Below are positions 1 through 14,783 of a stretch of DNA of 64,000 nt, piece by piece. A program made the position numbers and the translations under genes. Below the pieces are notes generated by a model that did not search any database, was not told where the DNA came from, and saw only the letters and a program-made list of their open reading frames with translations. Source of the stretch: Nosema muscidifuracis. Its lineage: Eukaryota; Microsporidia; Nosematidae. Numbering within the stretch: position 1 is the stretch's first letter; every line of letters begins with the position of its first letter. The stretch spans positions 310,001 through 374,000 of the forward strand of contig JAIOKI010000008.1 of assembly GCA_028335825.1 (NCBI GenBank). The letters run 5' to 3'.

Positions 1-3000
1 TTCAAAATAATCATCTAGAGATAAAAAAAAATAAATAAGTACCTTTGATACATGTGGCATCATTTGTACTTAGAAATATATTTTATAAAAAATTGATATG
101 TTTATAAAAGAATAAAATAAAAATGAAGAGTTAAATATGAATTTAGTAAATATTTTGGAATAGAAATAAGCTGTAGAGATGTATTTATTAAAGAGTATGG
201 TGAATGTCAATCTATAAGAGAAGAGATTTTAGATCTTGCGATCCTAATGTCCTGTCTCGTATCGTTCAGTTTTAATACTTATGTAATGATTTAATACCAT
301 AAGGATAAATATTATAGAAATATATAACACTCTATAAAAAATTATGTTTAGTCGAAAATTTGATTAATAGATAAATTAAATGGACTTAATAATTTCTCTA
401 ATATTTCATATTTGTAAGTATCGATAAATAAGAAAAAAATCTAAAATGTTTATTTTAACTCTACATCTTACTTATTTTTTTACTAAAACTTTCTACATTC
501 TGGGTATGCACACCAGTTATAGAATCCACAAGCCTGTATTTATGAGTAATTATTGAATGATTAATCTTTTTTCTATTAATCTATATGTATTATGCTTCCA
601 GACTTATAACGCTTTCAATTATAAGTATCAAAGCATCAGATGATTTGTGCATATTCATTTTCCAGAACTTACATTTATCTATAATAGTCAATGATTATCC
701 TTGTGTTATTGAACTTCTCTTTCTATGAGACTTAAAATTATAATTAAATTGGTCTCATCTATTTAGACATTTTTATTTATTTCGCCTAGTTTTATAGGCT
801 TCACTATATTAAATTATTCTTTTTATTCTTCCTATGGCATTTCTGCCAACTCAAACAAAATAAAATATATAAGACTGTTAGTTTTTAACGATACAATGTA
901 TTTTTTGATAATCATTAACATTTATAAGGCTGTTATGAAAAAACTACAATAGATAGCAGAAAATAAAGTTAAAAATGTTCGGAAATAGAATTAAAACATC
1001 ATTAGTTTATACCTAAAGTACCTTTTGAAAATTTAGTCGAAATCATCTTTTATAATAATAAACACAATATATTTATCATATAATATATAGCCGCCTCTTT
1101 ATCTTCTAAAAATTAAAAAAATGTGTTCTGAACGTGCAGGATATTTTGGAAAACTTCTTTGAAAATTCTTTAATAATGATAGAATAGCTAACTGATATAC
1201 TAAATCTAATAGAAAATGATATCGTAATATATTATAGATTATGAATTTAAATCACCTAATTGGTGTTAATGAATATGAGAAAAATAAGAATGCAATATTA
1301 TAAAAAAAATTAATATCTATCTATTCAGAGATGTCAAAGAAGCTTCACACAGAAAATATTTATTGTATAAATGGAGTTAATTATTTACTAGTAAATAAAT
1401 TCGAAATAATGATAAATTATTGGCTCTAAATAGAATAAGAAAATCTTGTTTTAAAATGATAAAATTAACGAATTGATAGTTAAAACAAAATAATTCTATT
1501 GTAGACCTGATAAATAAAAATGAAATATGATAGACGTAGAAGCATTAAATAACTGCACCAAGATGTGAAAACTGAATATAAGATTTGTAGAGAAATAATT
1601 ATTGAAAATTAGAAGTTGGTTAATAAAGAAAACATATAATAATAAAATTTACAAGCAAAAAGAATTTGCAGCAGGGAGATTAGCCAAATTACAAATGTTT
1701 AGAGTAAAACATTCATTAACTAAAAAAATAATATGAGAAACTAAATCTTAAAATTATGAAATAGACGTATTTTGTGCTAAAGAAAATATAATGACTAGGA
1801 ATATAGAACTAATTAATAAACGCATAAAGAAATGTGATATTATGCCAAGTAGAAACTAACCCTCAACAGAGCCTTATAATGATAATTAAAAGAAGAAAAA
1901 TAATTATTTGGAATAGACATAATAAAAATCGGTAGACTATGTAAAAATATTAAGTGATTATAAATCATTTTACATAATATTTTATAGAGGTAATTAAATA
2001 AAACCTTAAAGAGAGATTTTATAATGGTTATATGAATAGTCTTAAAGTGTTAATATGCCGGAAACAATATCAGCTATGATTTAAAAAGAGATGTTCTTAT
2101 ATTAAGATTAGAAATTAAAAAGTAAGTATAGCATAATAGTAGAGAATATAATAATACAAATCATAGTACTTTCGATAAATTGTACGTTGCCATTTATAGT
2201 TTATATAATTCTTATATATATTTTTATTATCAAGTGTCTCATAATCTAAGAAATAATTTTAACCGTACTGTTATAAATCTTAATACCAATTTTTTTTAAC
2301 TCATCCACACAAATTATCTTCAAAGTTAAAATTCGATAATCGTGTTAAATCTTTATTCTTATTTCAAAATTAATATATTATCAAATAATTAAGCAGCATA
2401 CCTCATCTCTTAATATAGTTATATAATATTTTAAATATATTTATTTGTTTTATTGTTCTTGTGACATTATTTTTTAACTTCATCAATCTTTACCTCTGTA
2501 AAATGTATATTTCTTTCATTATCAGCATTCATTGAAAATAAAAGTAGTTAAGTATTTTCTTAAGTGATAAAACTATAAATTTATATGTCTTTGTAATATT
2601 TTTCAATCTAAGTCTAATAAATCATAATTAATCTACATTTTACAATAAAATCTCAAATCATCAATTTTTCTTTTTTAAATTACCATAGGGTTTAACTTAG
2701 CAATTTTTCTTTACGATTCACTAAAAGCTTTTTAAGTTTTTGTGTGTAAAACAGTCAGTCTGCTCCGAAATATAGATCTTCGACCTTTTGTGTCCATTAT
2801 AACTCAATTCTTAAGTATATGATATCTATAGCCTTAAAATTTATTACAACAAACTTACTTTGTCTCTATAATTTTTCTAAATACTAATATCTCACAAATA
2901 GATCTTTCTATATATTTGATTTTAAAACCAACTCTTCTTAAAAGTAACCTTGAACCATCAATTGTCTCAAGCTTTTAACACTCTCGTATGCTTTACTTTT

Positions 3001-6000
3001 GTTAATTTTCTAAACGCCTCATTAATTATATAGAATCGTATATTCTTCATTAAATGCAGCAAAATATTCAACAGTGTTTGCTGTAATACATTCGGTGTCT
3101 GAAAAATGATTTCTATTATTTCTACTATTAAATTTTACTTATTTCTTTCTTTACTAGAACACCTGTTAACCAAAATAGCATTTTTATACACAAAAAAGAT
3201 TAATTTTTTAATTTTTCCTCTTTTTATGTTATTTATTAGAGATTTTAAGGTTTCTGCCGCTACTAGTTCTACTAGCTATTTTTAATTCATACTTTTTGAC
3301 TACTTTGATCACTTCATTGAGCGTTATAATAATATGCGTAAAATTTATTCTTTATAATTTTAGTGATTTATTTTTTTCATCTTTCTAAATTTCTTATTTA
3401 AACTCTCAACTATTATATAATTTATCCATAACACATTTGAGTATTTTTTCGAGTTTTTAAGCCTTGATATCTTCAAGAGTTTGCTATCTGTTGTTTAAAT
3501 TCATTAAGAAACTCTGATTAGTCTTTACTAACTTCTTTCCCAATAAATAATTGTTTATTTTGCAGTATTTTTTTCAATAAGGTTTTCTTTGATCTCAAAT
3601 TTAATAATTAATTTACAGAAAGTAACAAAAGTGTGAAGATAGCACTATAAAGATGAACATAATTTGATGCGTATTTAAATTATAATTAACTTTTAACATA
3701 AATAAAAATCTAATAAGATGTAATAAGACTAAACACAAGGAGATTAGAAAAAAACAAATAAACCCAATTTATTAAATACGCATCTTCTTTGTATGACCAG
3801 ACCACACAATGAATACCACAGCAACTAATAATATTACTTTATGTGATATTGATTTTTTACTAACTCATATAATTCCAATTTTTATTGATTAAATTTTAGG
3901 ATAATACATTTAGTATTGAAGATCTCGAACTAATAATTTAACAAACCATAAGAATTGGAATTTTACCTGTAACATATATAAATAATTAATTATTATTTCT
4001 ATATATTTTGAGTGTAAGTAAAATTAAATAAAAGACAATTTGTCATAACTAGAAATGAAGGATAAAAATACAAAGACTGAGCAAGAAACAAATGAATGCT
4101 AACTATATTAGCTTTTAACAAAAACAAAAAGGGAACCACTTCAAAATAAGTAGCATGCTGGAATTTAGTCATTTCTAAAGCATATACATTGAAATATCCT
4201 AAGGAAGATCATAGATTTAATAAAACCCGTGTGAATAAATGCCTAGATGAACATTTTAAATATATAGTGCCATACTGTAAAAATCGACACAAAAATCTCT
4301 AAAGTTTACTTTTTAATGAAGCAGAAAAGCACACGTTATTAGCTGTAGAATGATGTCGATTTCATTAGAAAAATCAAATGCTGAACGAAATATTTAGACC
4401 AAAATCTCTCAATTAAGTAAATATTAATACGAGAAAACTGGGCGAAATGTTTAATAAAGGGAAATTAGTTATTTTTAATTAAACCAAAATACATAGCCTA
4501 ATAATAATCATTCAAGCAATTTAACACGTTCATGATAAAGCAACTAAGCAATAATATATTATAAAGAATCTAAGCTTTATATTAATAAAATTTGTAGGAG
4601 ATGAACTGACAACAGCAAAAAAACTGATTGATAATATTAAACTGGTACTGAACAAGTTTAAAGAATACTAACAGATAATCTTTTTTCTCGAAAAAATGAC
4701 GTTTATGAAATAAAGAAATTGAGAAACGAGAACATAAATTTCGAGTTGGATGAAAATGACCTATAACTTCTCCCAGGAAAATAACTGAAAACAAAATCAT
4801 AAGTTAGACAAAAAAGACCCAAAAATCAAATAAAAAAGATCTACAACACGATCATAAATTATATGATGCTAATATTATCTAGCATTGAGAAATTTGCAAA
4901 ATATTGATGACACTATCGAATTGAAAAGTCATGAGACAGGATAGAATATACAATTATTTAATTGAAAATCTAAATAATATAGTCTGACAATATGTATATA
5001 CGATGAAAAAGTGACAAATGGTTCTGATACATTACATATTGTTCACGTAAATAACATCTTTGTCTGAAAAATATTTTAGTTATATCACATGTATTTTGAA
5101 CTTGTATAAATTAATATTAAGTAAGGTCACAATAATCTAAACGATAATAAAAATGTTTTTAGGAAAAAGAAATAGGTTTAATAAAAAAAGAAACGGGCAG
5201 CAAAAGAGCAAGCACTGACCAATATAATGATTAATAATGCAAATTTAACCAAAATGAATACTTCTTGTATAAATGTAAAAATCTTTTGACTCTGTTACAC
5301 ATAATATTTAAATTCGTAGATATAAAAATTGGGAATGTGTCCGTGTATTTCAAACCCTCAAATGACTAAAATTGAAATAGAGCCTCTAATATAGAATAAA
5401 AATGCATCTGTACTCAATAAATAAGATATGAAAGAATACTACAAGAAGATCTTATCTTCTTTCTCTTATTTGTTTTATGTCTTGATCTATTAAGTAAAAT
5501 ATTAATGAGATATATCTGCACATATAAATTAAATTGATATATAAGATTTGTTACTAATCATATTATCTTTAATAGTGATTAAAGCTATCTGCAAAATAAT
5601 AAAAATGAGTTGAAAGAAATTGTAGTTACAACAAAAAAATCGTTGAAACAATTGGCTAATAATAATAAAGAGCAAACGACAATAAACACCAAAGTAATAA
5701 TTTTTATAATTAGTTGAGAGCGCAATAATACTAAATTAAAGTGCAGAATTAATAAAAGCATAATTCTTAAAAGAATAGAAATCTTCTAAATCAAATGACT
5801 TAATAGAATACATTATTATTACTAATAAAAAGATAATTAATAATCATGTCCAGAATTTATAATGAATAAAAGAGAAGATACAAATTACAAATTGAATTTC
5901 AAGTTAAATCTATAAGTCAGATATATGTGTTCTTGATAAAATAAGTAATTCAACTATGAGGTAGGAATTGCTTCTTTGGATAACTTAAAAAAATTGAAAT

Positions 6001-6500
6001 GTAAAGAAATATAAGTACGATTTATTAACTAAATACTGTGAGCTGCTTCTTAAATACAAAACGCTAATTGTATTTTGTGTAATGGTGTTCTGAAAAAAAA
6101 TCACAAACACTATATAACAGAACTAGATTTGAACAATAAAGGAATGAAAAATATTCAGATCAAAATATTAAATATAACTATTGAAAGCTAAAAATTAAAA
6201 GTGGCTGAGTTGGCTCTGGCTACGCATTAAACATAAAAAAATAAAGATGAGATTGGCAATATTTAATTCGAGAAGAAAATCGATATATGTTTACAAGTAA
6301 ATGCAACTTGTAAATAGCAATATGTATAGACTATATTCTATTTTATTTGTTTAGAAAGTCTTAACATTACTACTGAGTTTAGAGACACCTTCGGTCTCTT
6401 TTTCTTTTTCATGTCAAATATATTTTATTGAACATCATTTATTTATAGCAATTTACTTATATAAAGTATCTGAAATGAAGTTTTTTCAAACACAAAAAAT
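1..6500. other. AT-rich gene-free region with eroded element remnants
   Basis: No reading frame longer than about 70 codons looks real, and stops are dense on both strands. On the minus strand around 3.3-3.6 kb a stretch reads faintly like the Gag region of a Ty3/gypsy element, and around 2.6-2.8 kb like a fragment of its polymerase region. Both are too eroded to define ends. I see no rRNA, tRNA or host gene. The most likely content is very old, heavily mutated LTR-retrotransposon DNA in a subtelomere-like setting. Confidence 0.5.
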
Positions 6501-6506
6501 TTATGA

Positions 6507-6558
6507 TTCTTCATAGTGCTATTTTTTTACTTTCATATTCTGAAACTGAATGTGTGAC
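6507..6558 (+). repeat. 52-bp direct repeat, copy 1
   Basis: Aligns without gaps to 13253-13304, with about 43 of 52 bases identical, and ends in a shared 16-base run (aactgaatgtgtgaca). The two copies are 6.7 kb apart and bracket two facing LTR-element fossils. They may be remnants of the terminal repeats of one family, or an older dispersed repeat. Confidence 0.6.
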
Positions 6559-6599
6559 AATCAGTATCGCCTTGTCAAGCCTATTGAGTTGGTTGACGT

Positions 6600-9300
6600 A
6601 TTTATTAGTTTATCTTTACTAACTTTAATTTAATACTTATCACTTACTATTGTTTTTTATTAATTTTATTTATTTGATCTATTATCTATCTTTGAGTACT
6701 AATTTTCTTTTTAATTATGTCATTTTCATTAATCTTAACTTTACGAAATTACATTCATAATTTCAAATTCTTTCAAACAGTTCTGTCGATGTCTCAGTAT
6801 TGCATTTTAATTTTCAAAAATGAACACTTTATTCATAGTAAGTTTAATTTCACGATGTAAAGTATTATTTACATCCAAGAACTTTGATATTGTATTCTTA
6901 GTAGGCCATTTGGATTGTTTTAAAGTATCTCTTATGGTTGAAATTGCTCTTCTATCATTACTCTAATAGTAATAGAAAAAAGAAAATGTTCTTTTTATTT
7001 TTTACATCATTTGTTCAACAATTCATTATTAAATTCTTTGATAAAATTCAATATTTTACATACATCTTTTTTTCAAGTATTTACCAAATATATTTCTGCT
7101 AAAATAATCAATGCCAAGAATGACTAAATTATTCTTTTTTTAGTTCTGGTATGTCAAATGCAATTCTCCTTAGAAAAAATATACATGGAATTCCTTGTAT
7201 TAAAATGTTTCTTGTATTTTCGCATGCAAATTCAACATTTATGGAGTATCTATTTATTTTTCTCGGTGATACTATAACACTATTCTTTTCTATATCTTTT
7301 TCCTATGATTTAGTCCTATGCGATTATTTATAATCTTCCTTTCCAGATCATCTTATATAAATGGTTGAAGATCGATTTTATTATTAATATTCTTTGATTG
7401 TATTCTCATTAGTACATATGCTGATATTAGTTCATTATCTTTTCTATACTTAACATAAAAATTAAATTTTTGAACAGATAAAACCATCGCTGTATCCTTG
7501 GACCATAATTTCAACTTTATCTTTATAAATTATATATCTCTGTGATAAGTCATTAAAATAAAAATTTATTTAATCAAATAATATTAGAGTTTCTTCTTGC
7601 TTATTAATTCACTAAAGCTTCTCTTTCTGCTAAATTTAAAGTCTTGATAAGTAAACAATATGTTTTTTGTTCTGTTTCAATTGTAAAATATTCATTAACA
7701 TCTGAGATAAATAATGTCAATTTAGTTTTCAACGTCCCCTAAATTATTTTGAATGCCTTCTCCTTTTATTTCAAAAGATAAAATTAATCTCTTGAATGTA
7801 GCCTATATAGTGGATGTGATAAGTCTAATAGTACTTTTACGAATTGTCTATCATAATTAATAATACCTATAAATATCTGAAGGTCTTTTTTATTTTTGGA
7901 TTTTTTAATCTGTTGTTCTTTGCACTCTGTCTAAACTAAGTTGCCTTATATTAAAGAATTTCTCATATCCTAAAAACCTTATATTTTCAATTTTTAATTT
8001 ACTTTTCTATGTTTTCTATAAGATTATATTCTTTTAATCATTGCAATACTTTCTCCAAGTTCTTCATTAATTACTATAATAATTAATATATCATCAATGT
8101 ATATTAATCGCATTTCTCTAATGGTCACAAAGCATGAGTTGCATCAATCTTTTTTTGTGTAAAACGCTGTCTTCATTCTAACATATTTTATTAAAATAAT
8201 TCGAAAAAAATATTTCTTACCGTGCAATAATGATATTAGTTTTTGGGGATTTCGAATACAATTATATCGGCAATATCATTCATTTTTTTCTGAATTAGAC
8301 ACAATCTTAGTTTTTAATTTTTTGAACTAAAATATGTTATTTTAATGATGAATTGCTCTCTTCCAAATATTTTTATCTTGTAACGTTTATATTGGTGTGC
8401 GATCCTTAGTATCTACAGAACATTCTATTGGTTACATCTTACTTTCTTTAGATCTTTTTGGACAAAAATTAATCTTAATTAATTCTTCATTCTTAATGTT
8501 ATCTATGATACTAAAAGTCTTCATAATTTTTTAATTTTTATCCACACTTAAATTTAGGTCATTATAAATTTGAATTGATTATTAGTTTTTTTCAGATTTA
8601 CACGATTTTTCAACGACATAGCAGTTTACTTTTTATTATATATTTATATAGTTTTCCATAAAACTCAACAATAAATTTATATTATTGATCTTTATGTTTT
8701 CGATATATAAATCGTAAGAAACAATATTTTCATTTATAAAATTTATAGGTTCGTAATTTTATTTATCTGAGCAATTTATGAATAGCAATTTTTTCGTGCA
8801 ATAATAACATTTCACTTTGGCATGTTCTGTTTGTTGTTCTTCTATTTAGTAAATTATTCATCCATTATTTTTATTAAATTATAGTTTTAAATTTTTCTCA
8901 ATTTAATAACTTTCAATAAAAAATATTGCGTAATATTTCAGGTATAGTTTCTCTTCTTAATTTCTAAACCACATCTTTTTATGTTAGGCTATTTTCATCA
9001 TATTTATTTTCTAATCTTTTAATATACTACTCTTGGACTTATCTCCATACCTTCATAGATATTCAAAATCATGCTTAATGCAATGTTAATTACTATTTCT
9101 TTGAGTTTATCTAATGATTTTGGTATTTTCCCTTCAAATATATAAAACCAATTTTTTATCGAAGAGATATTTCTAATATAATTATTATTTTGTTTTATGT
9201 CTTGTTTCTCAAATTCTTATTAGCATTTCATTATGAATATTTCTCTTTTTCTTTCTAAAGATGATATTAAAGCCTTGTCCTAAATTATTATTTCTGAAGT
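6600..9300 (-). mobile_element. Ancient Ty3/gypsy-type LTR element fossil (minus strand)
   Basis: Translation of the minus strand shows the order reverse transcriptase then RNase H. An RT catalytic YIDD box flanked by family-typical residues lies near 8.1 kb. The RT-RNase H connection region (FIG.INY-like) lies near 7.85 kb. The element is very old, with many breaks, and its true ends cannot be set. It is a fossil and has no intact gene. Confidence 0.65.
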
Positions 9301-9699
9301 TCTTAGATTTGCAGCTATAAGATATCTGATTCCAAATATATTATCAACTTCGATGCATTACTCAAAGGCAAAGGCATTTGTGGCAAGCTTTGAAACACAT
9401 TCGGGGTTCTCTTCTTTTATGTATAAAATATATTTTTAACATATATCATTTCGTATTACAATATAACTCCAATAAATAAAGCTAATCGTAAATGATTAAT
9501 TTTTCTTATCTTTCATACCTCTAAGTATTAAATTAAGTTTCATTTTGAAAGCAAATATCTTTCCAATGAGAATGTGGTGGAGCATCACACATTTTTATCA
9601 TAATAATTTGCTTATAAATTTATATCTGTGTAGTGAACCAACATTTTATGTTGATAATAAATATAATGACATACATTATGTCTCGAGAAAATAAATAAA

Positions 9700-12600
9700 A
9701 CTTCGATTTTATAAGTATAATACGAAAAAAACATATAGATAATCTCAAAAGTGTCAACATAGAAGACTAGTTTCAAAAGCTAGAATACGTATAGTTGTGA
9801 TATGCTTGGTCCGAAAACAATCAAGATTTAATACAATGAATCTGATAAACGACGTAATAGAAGACAGCTTTAAACTTATCGAAAAGTCAGACGAAAACAA
9901 GCGCTACTTACTATCTTCAATGTAACTAAAGCACGACAAATATCATTTCATAGTTTAAATCGAATTGACAAATTACCATATTTTTATCAAATAACTCTAT
10001 AACAAGATAAATGCGGGGCTTGGTGTTTAATATTGTCTTACAGAATGCAACGATAACCAAAATCAGAGAATATCACAAGATCTATTTATGCTAGGAATAA
10101 GTAGGAATATCAAGAAGTTTCTTATAAAAAAGGTCTTTAAGAAGTACAAGATATATTAGAAGATATAAAAGAATAGAAGAATTAAAGAATTAAAGATAGT
10201 TATTGAAGATAAATAAATCCAACAACATATAAGTGAATCTGAAGGTTAAGAAATAAGAAAAATAAGCAAATATATATACGAATGAAACTAATAAGACTTC
10301 AAAAAAAATTAGTAAGAATTATACAATCTCTTTCTTAATGTACAAACAATTTAGTTCTCTTGAGATTTTATAGACTGATGTAATCATTCTAAAACATATG
10401 TATACAGTAAATGTAGGCTCGGGTTCCAAACACAACTTTATCTTGAAATAATGTGCTAAACTGTTACAATTTTTATTCAAAGATGACAAAGAAATAATCT
10501 GCATAAATAAAACAGTAGAATGTAACATAAGTACCGAAAATGTCTTACAGTGAACCAATGTAAAACTCTACTTATACTAAAACCTTTCAACGAATATAAT
10601 ATTAGTAAATTTATTTCATTTTCAGACTAGGATGGTAATTGACTACTCAAAGAAAAATAATTTGAAACTGAACAGGGCTGGAAATAAAAAAAATTACTGA
10701 AGTACCAATAAGAACTCGAAAATTTATTTTAAGAAAAACTATACTTTATTAAAACAGAATTCCTAAATAAATAAATTAAAGTATATCTTAAAAGTACAAA
10801 TCTAGCAGCAATAGAAACAGATAAATATTTCGTAATATAAAAAACTTACATTATGAAATTCTATAAACATAACCAACAGAAACTAAAGAATAGATACAGA
10901 GGATTTAATAAAATGAAATTATATAGGAAAGTAACTAAAGTTACTTCGGTCCGATATTTATCATTAAAAAATGGAAAATAATTTTAGTAGTAGATTATAA
11001 AGACGAAATACATATAATCCATTAAATGATACAATTTCCCAGAGCTCTGAATAAAATCTGTACTAACTAGGTAGATCTTTCAAATAGTTTTTTTCAATTA
11101 AGATTAGATAATTAATATAAATAATTTTTGATATTCAATATACTAGGAAGAATATTCAAATGCACAGATTTGCTTTTGGATTAAATAGGATTCAAATTGT
11201 TTTGTCATGATAGAAATACTTTAAGATATAGAAACCATTTCAATATACATGACAATATTATATTTTCAGCAAAAGACACCTATGAACATGAAAAAAATCA
11301 CTTGAGGTATTAAAAAGACTAAAAAAGTATAATGTAAAGATTAACTTTAAAAATCAGAGTTTATAACAGATCAGATGGATATTATAAATAATAGAGTCTT
11401 CAAAGGTACTCAACAAAATTTAGAACCATAGAGAAATCGATGATAAAGAGTAAACGAAATATTCAAAAAATTATAAGTATACTAAACTGGGATATAAATT
11501 TTATACCAAACATAAGTCCAGAAATTATAGAGGTCATATAAAAACTAAAGAAGAAATAAAAATTACAGAATTAAATATTATCTGACGACTGTAGAAATAT
11601 AATACCGTGAAACTACATTGAAATTTATACAGATAACAGAATTCTACTATTCAAAACAAAATAGTGATAGAATAAGAATATTGAAATTATTACTGAACGA
11701 ATATAATTATTGTCTCAATACAATAGAAGGTAAAGAGAATGAAATCGCAGATCACCTGATCAGGCTTTTATTTAGACACGGAAGAATTTAAGAAGTTCAA
11801 ACTGGAGCCATTTAAATTAAAAAAAATGAAATAAGAATTTATAAACCCAATAGATCAATATGCAAAAGATAGGTAAAAACAAGCGAAACTACAAATAAGA
11901 TTCAAAATAACTGAAAAGAGGCAAAAACAAAGAATAATGATCACAGAAGAAGTAAAAAGAAAGTTTATCAATTTCATTTAGAAGTGTTTAGTTATTCAGA
12001 TATGCAAGTGACTTATCATAATATAAAAAATTCTATGGTTGCAAATATGTGAAAAAAAGCTATCAAGAAAGTTATCGAAGATTGTGATATGTTCTAAAGA
12101 ATATTTAAGCTCTAAAATAATAATAAACTGCTTAATAAAAGTAAAAAACGCATTTAAAAATTGTATGGATCAAATTGAAGAATACTACTTTCTTACAGCA
12201 ACTGAAATATTTACGAGATACAATTGAGTCTATTATCTAACATAAACGCATGAACTTTCATGTCTAGAAGAATGAACGAAAAAACAATTAAATACATAAT
12301 AACACATAACGAAAGAAATTATAAGCAAAGAGTACAATGAATATCTAAGACAAAATAATATTATTCTAGGTGATACCTTCAAAGTATAGCCAACCCTCAA
12401 ACAAAATGATAGCAAAGACTATTAGAATATTCAATAATAAAAAGATAGTGAAAAGAATACATACAAGACTAGATATAAATTACAAAATATTAATACTACA
12501 TTTATCACTTATGAACTTGCATGGATATAATTTTTTAACTCCTGATGAAAAACAAATAAGTACATTAAGGTAATAAATAGACAAAACGGCTAAATAAAAT

Positions 12601-12900
12601 AGGATTAATATAATATAAATGATTAAGTATTTGTAAATAAATTTGATGCAACAAAATAAAGAAAATCAGGAGAAGAAACGATAGACTGGTTTGGAGATGA
12701 TAGATGAATATAAACACGTGAATTACATAAAATGAAAGGGGAAATGTGATAAACCTACATTTTATATAAATAAGCAATTTAATGACATAAATAAAATGTT
12801 TATTTCTGAAAATTAAACCATGATATTCAATCTCATTTCTACAAAATGCATTTATCATCGAAATACATGACTGAATATTTTTTTCATCCAAATTAAATAA
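9700..12900 (+). mobile_element. Ancient Ty3/gypsy-type LTR element fossil (plus strand)
   Basis: Parts recognisable in order on the plus strand are: a Gag-like stretch near 10.0-10.2 kb; reverse transcriptase from about 10.9 to 11.4 kb; the end of RNase H near 11.75 kb, with the ADHL-type motif usual in this family; the integrase zinc-binding region near 12.0 kb; and the start of the integrase core near 12.2 kb. The whole element is broken many times and looks very old. It lies tail-to-tail with other LTR fossils in this region. Confidence 0.75.
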
Positions 12901-13252
12901 TATTTAAAAATAACACTTCAAAATGAGCACGTATAATTTATTAGGTTCGCTCTACGAGAGGTTATTATATTCATAATATTCACACAATAAAACATACTTC
13001 TACGAAGGATATGCTAATATGAAATCCTTGATTCAGATATAAAACAATATTTCTTCCATAAGCCTGTTGACTACGTTCAATTTATAATACTCGATAATAT
13101 TATTGTTAAATATTTTGATATAATTATTTTTATTCTTCCCTTTTATAAAAATTATTTAATATTTTTCGGAGGAATTAATTTAACATTAGTCTTAACGAAA
13201 ACATACAAGAAAAATTAGCATAAAAATATTCGTGAAAAGCTTCACTGTTTCA

Positions 13253-13304
13253 TTCCTCGAAATGCTATTTGCTTACTTCTATAGTCTGGAACTGAATGTG
13301 TGAC
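13253..13304 (+). repeat. 52-bp direct repeat, copy 2
   Basis: Partner of 6507-6558, about 43/52 identical with no gaps. It lies just beyond the 3' side of the plus-strand LTR fossil, which fits a terminal-repeat remnant but does not prove it. Confidence 0.6.
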
Positions 13305-13705
13305 ATACAACAAATACTACATTTTTAACATGTTTATGAGACTGACAATATGGTCAATTTTCAAACAGAGTTTTCAGAATTATAAACTTATGAAAAATTA
13401 TCAAAATTATATTTAAGTCAAACAACAATTATTCAAAACAAATATCAACTTTTTTTTCGTTTTTATCTCAATCAGTATAAATTTCAAATTCTGCAAAGAG
13501 ATACTATTCTTTAATTCAAAGATAAAGAACCAAATGGTATTTAGTAAAAAATAACTTAAAAATTTACTAGGTGACAAATAATTAAATTTTTTAATATTTA
13601 ATTATTTTATTTTTACCCCTAAAAAATTACCAGTGAAAACAGGACCAAACGGTCACTTTTTATACTGAGAAAAACTATTTGACAGAATTTAGATCCTTGA
13701 TGTAT

Positions 13706-14783
13706 CTAAATTTTTAGCAGTTTTTTATAACCATCTGCCACTCTCCAAACAGCTTCATATCTTACTAAGAGAATCGTTTTCCCACTGATATCTTTTATGT
13801 AAGGAATGTCTGAATCCCTAACACCTAATATCTTAGCCCATACAGCTAAATTTTTATGGCCTTCTCCTGATGATAGACCTTCCATTATAACCAGCCGAAA
13901 ACAACTATCGGTTGGTTTTCTAGAGAGGACTCTTTCTTATACAACACAATAATTTTCTTGTACTCTTCTCCTCAATATACTTCTTCTCATTATAAGAGAC
14001 TTTAGGCACTTAAGCCTTCTGGAATGAATGATTGTACTACTAATTTTTCTTGATTCAACTGAATCAGAGACTTCCCTTTCTAATAAATTAAAAATATTTT
14101 TTCTTTTATAAGAGAATACTCTCCCATAAATACAGAATTTTAATAAAGGGAACAATTTATTCATTATTAAAATCCTTACTTTCTCGGGCAGGCTCACCCA
14201 TCTTCTTTCCTAAACAAGTAAAAGAGCCATAGTCAGGCTTTTCCTTATTTAATTCTTTCTTTATATACCTGCAGGCTTCTACAAGTGGTATAAAATTCTT
14301 GAATGTCTTAGAGAGCCTCAGTAATTCCTCTAAAACAACATTTTTTCTAGCTAATATAAAGCTGGTAAGTAATGACACATCATCATATACCTGTATTTCG
14401 CTTATATTAGCTTTCAAGTTTCTTATTGCCTTTTGGCAAACACTCTCTCTAATCATCAGAAGAATAACATCTGAATCATTGAATCTTTTCACTAAGGAGA
14501 TATCTTTAGTCTTCACTTCTAACAAAGCAGCTCATGTGTCTCTGGATTGGTGCAGTCCTTTCGATTCAAGTCCAGATATCAATGTGAATCTGAACTTGCA
14601 GTTAGAAGGAGACTTACCTTCCTTAATTAACTTTATAAGAGTGGCGTGCTGCTCAGGGATGCGGCCTGTTCTAAAGTAATATTCTAGAGAACTAATACAT
14701 AGGTTGCTAACTTTCCCCTGCAGGCTTTGTTTATAACTATTTTTAAATAAAGATTTATTCTCTTGGTTGCTCTTAAGTGGCAT
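13706..14783 (-). pseudogene. Broken unidentified protein gene
   Basis: Minus-strand coding-like sequence of about 1.08 kb, now interrupted. Its pieces (among them residues 1-83 from 14783 and a 122-codon stretch ending at 14157) have normal amino-acid composition, unlike the surrounding DNA, so it decayed recently. The first piece is Lys/Ser-rich and the middle is a helical Leu/Lys-rich stretch. The last piece ends with a hydrophilic domain at about 13.7-13.9 kb. I do not recognise the family. It begins directly downstream, in the same orientation, of an LTR-like repeat of the neighbouring retroelement, so it may be a part of such an element, for example its Gag, rather than a host gene. Confidence 0.5.

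Noticed and set aside
1520-1870. Integrase- or transposase-like reading on the plus strand (a CDIM-type patch near 1.84 kb)
   Set aside because: One short patch without flanking support; cannot be told from chance in this AT-rich DNA.
12565-12891. 108-codon minus-strand frame
   Set aside because: Overlaps the plus-strand LTR fossil; hydrophobic, AT-driven composition and no start box.
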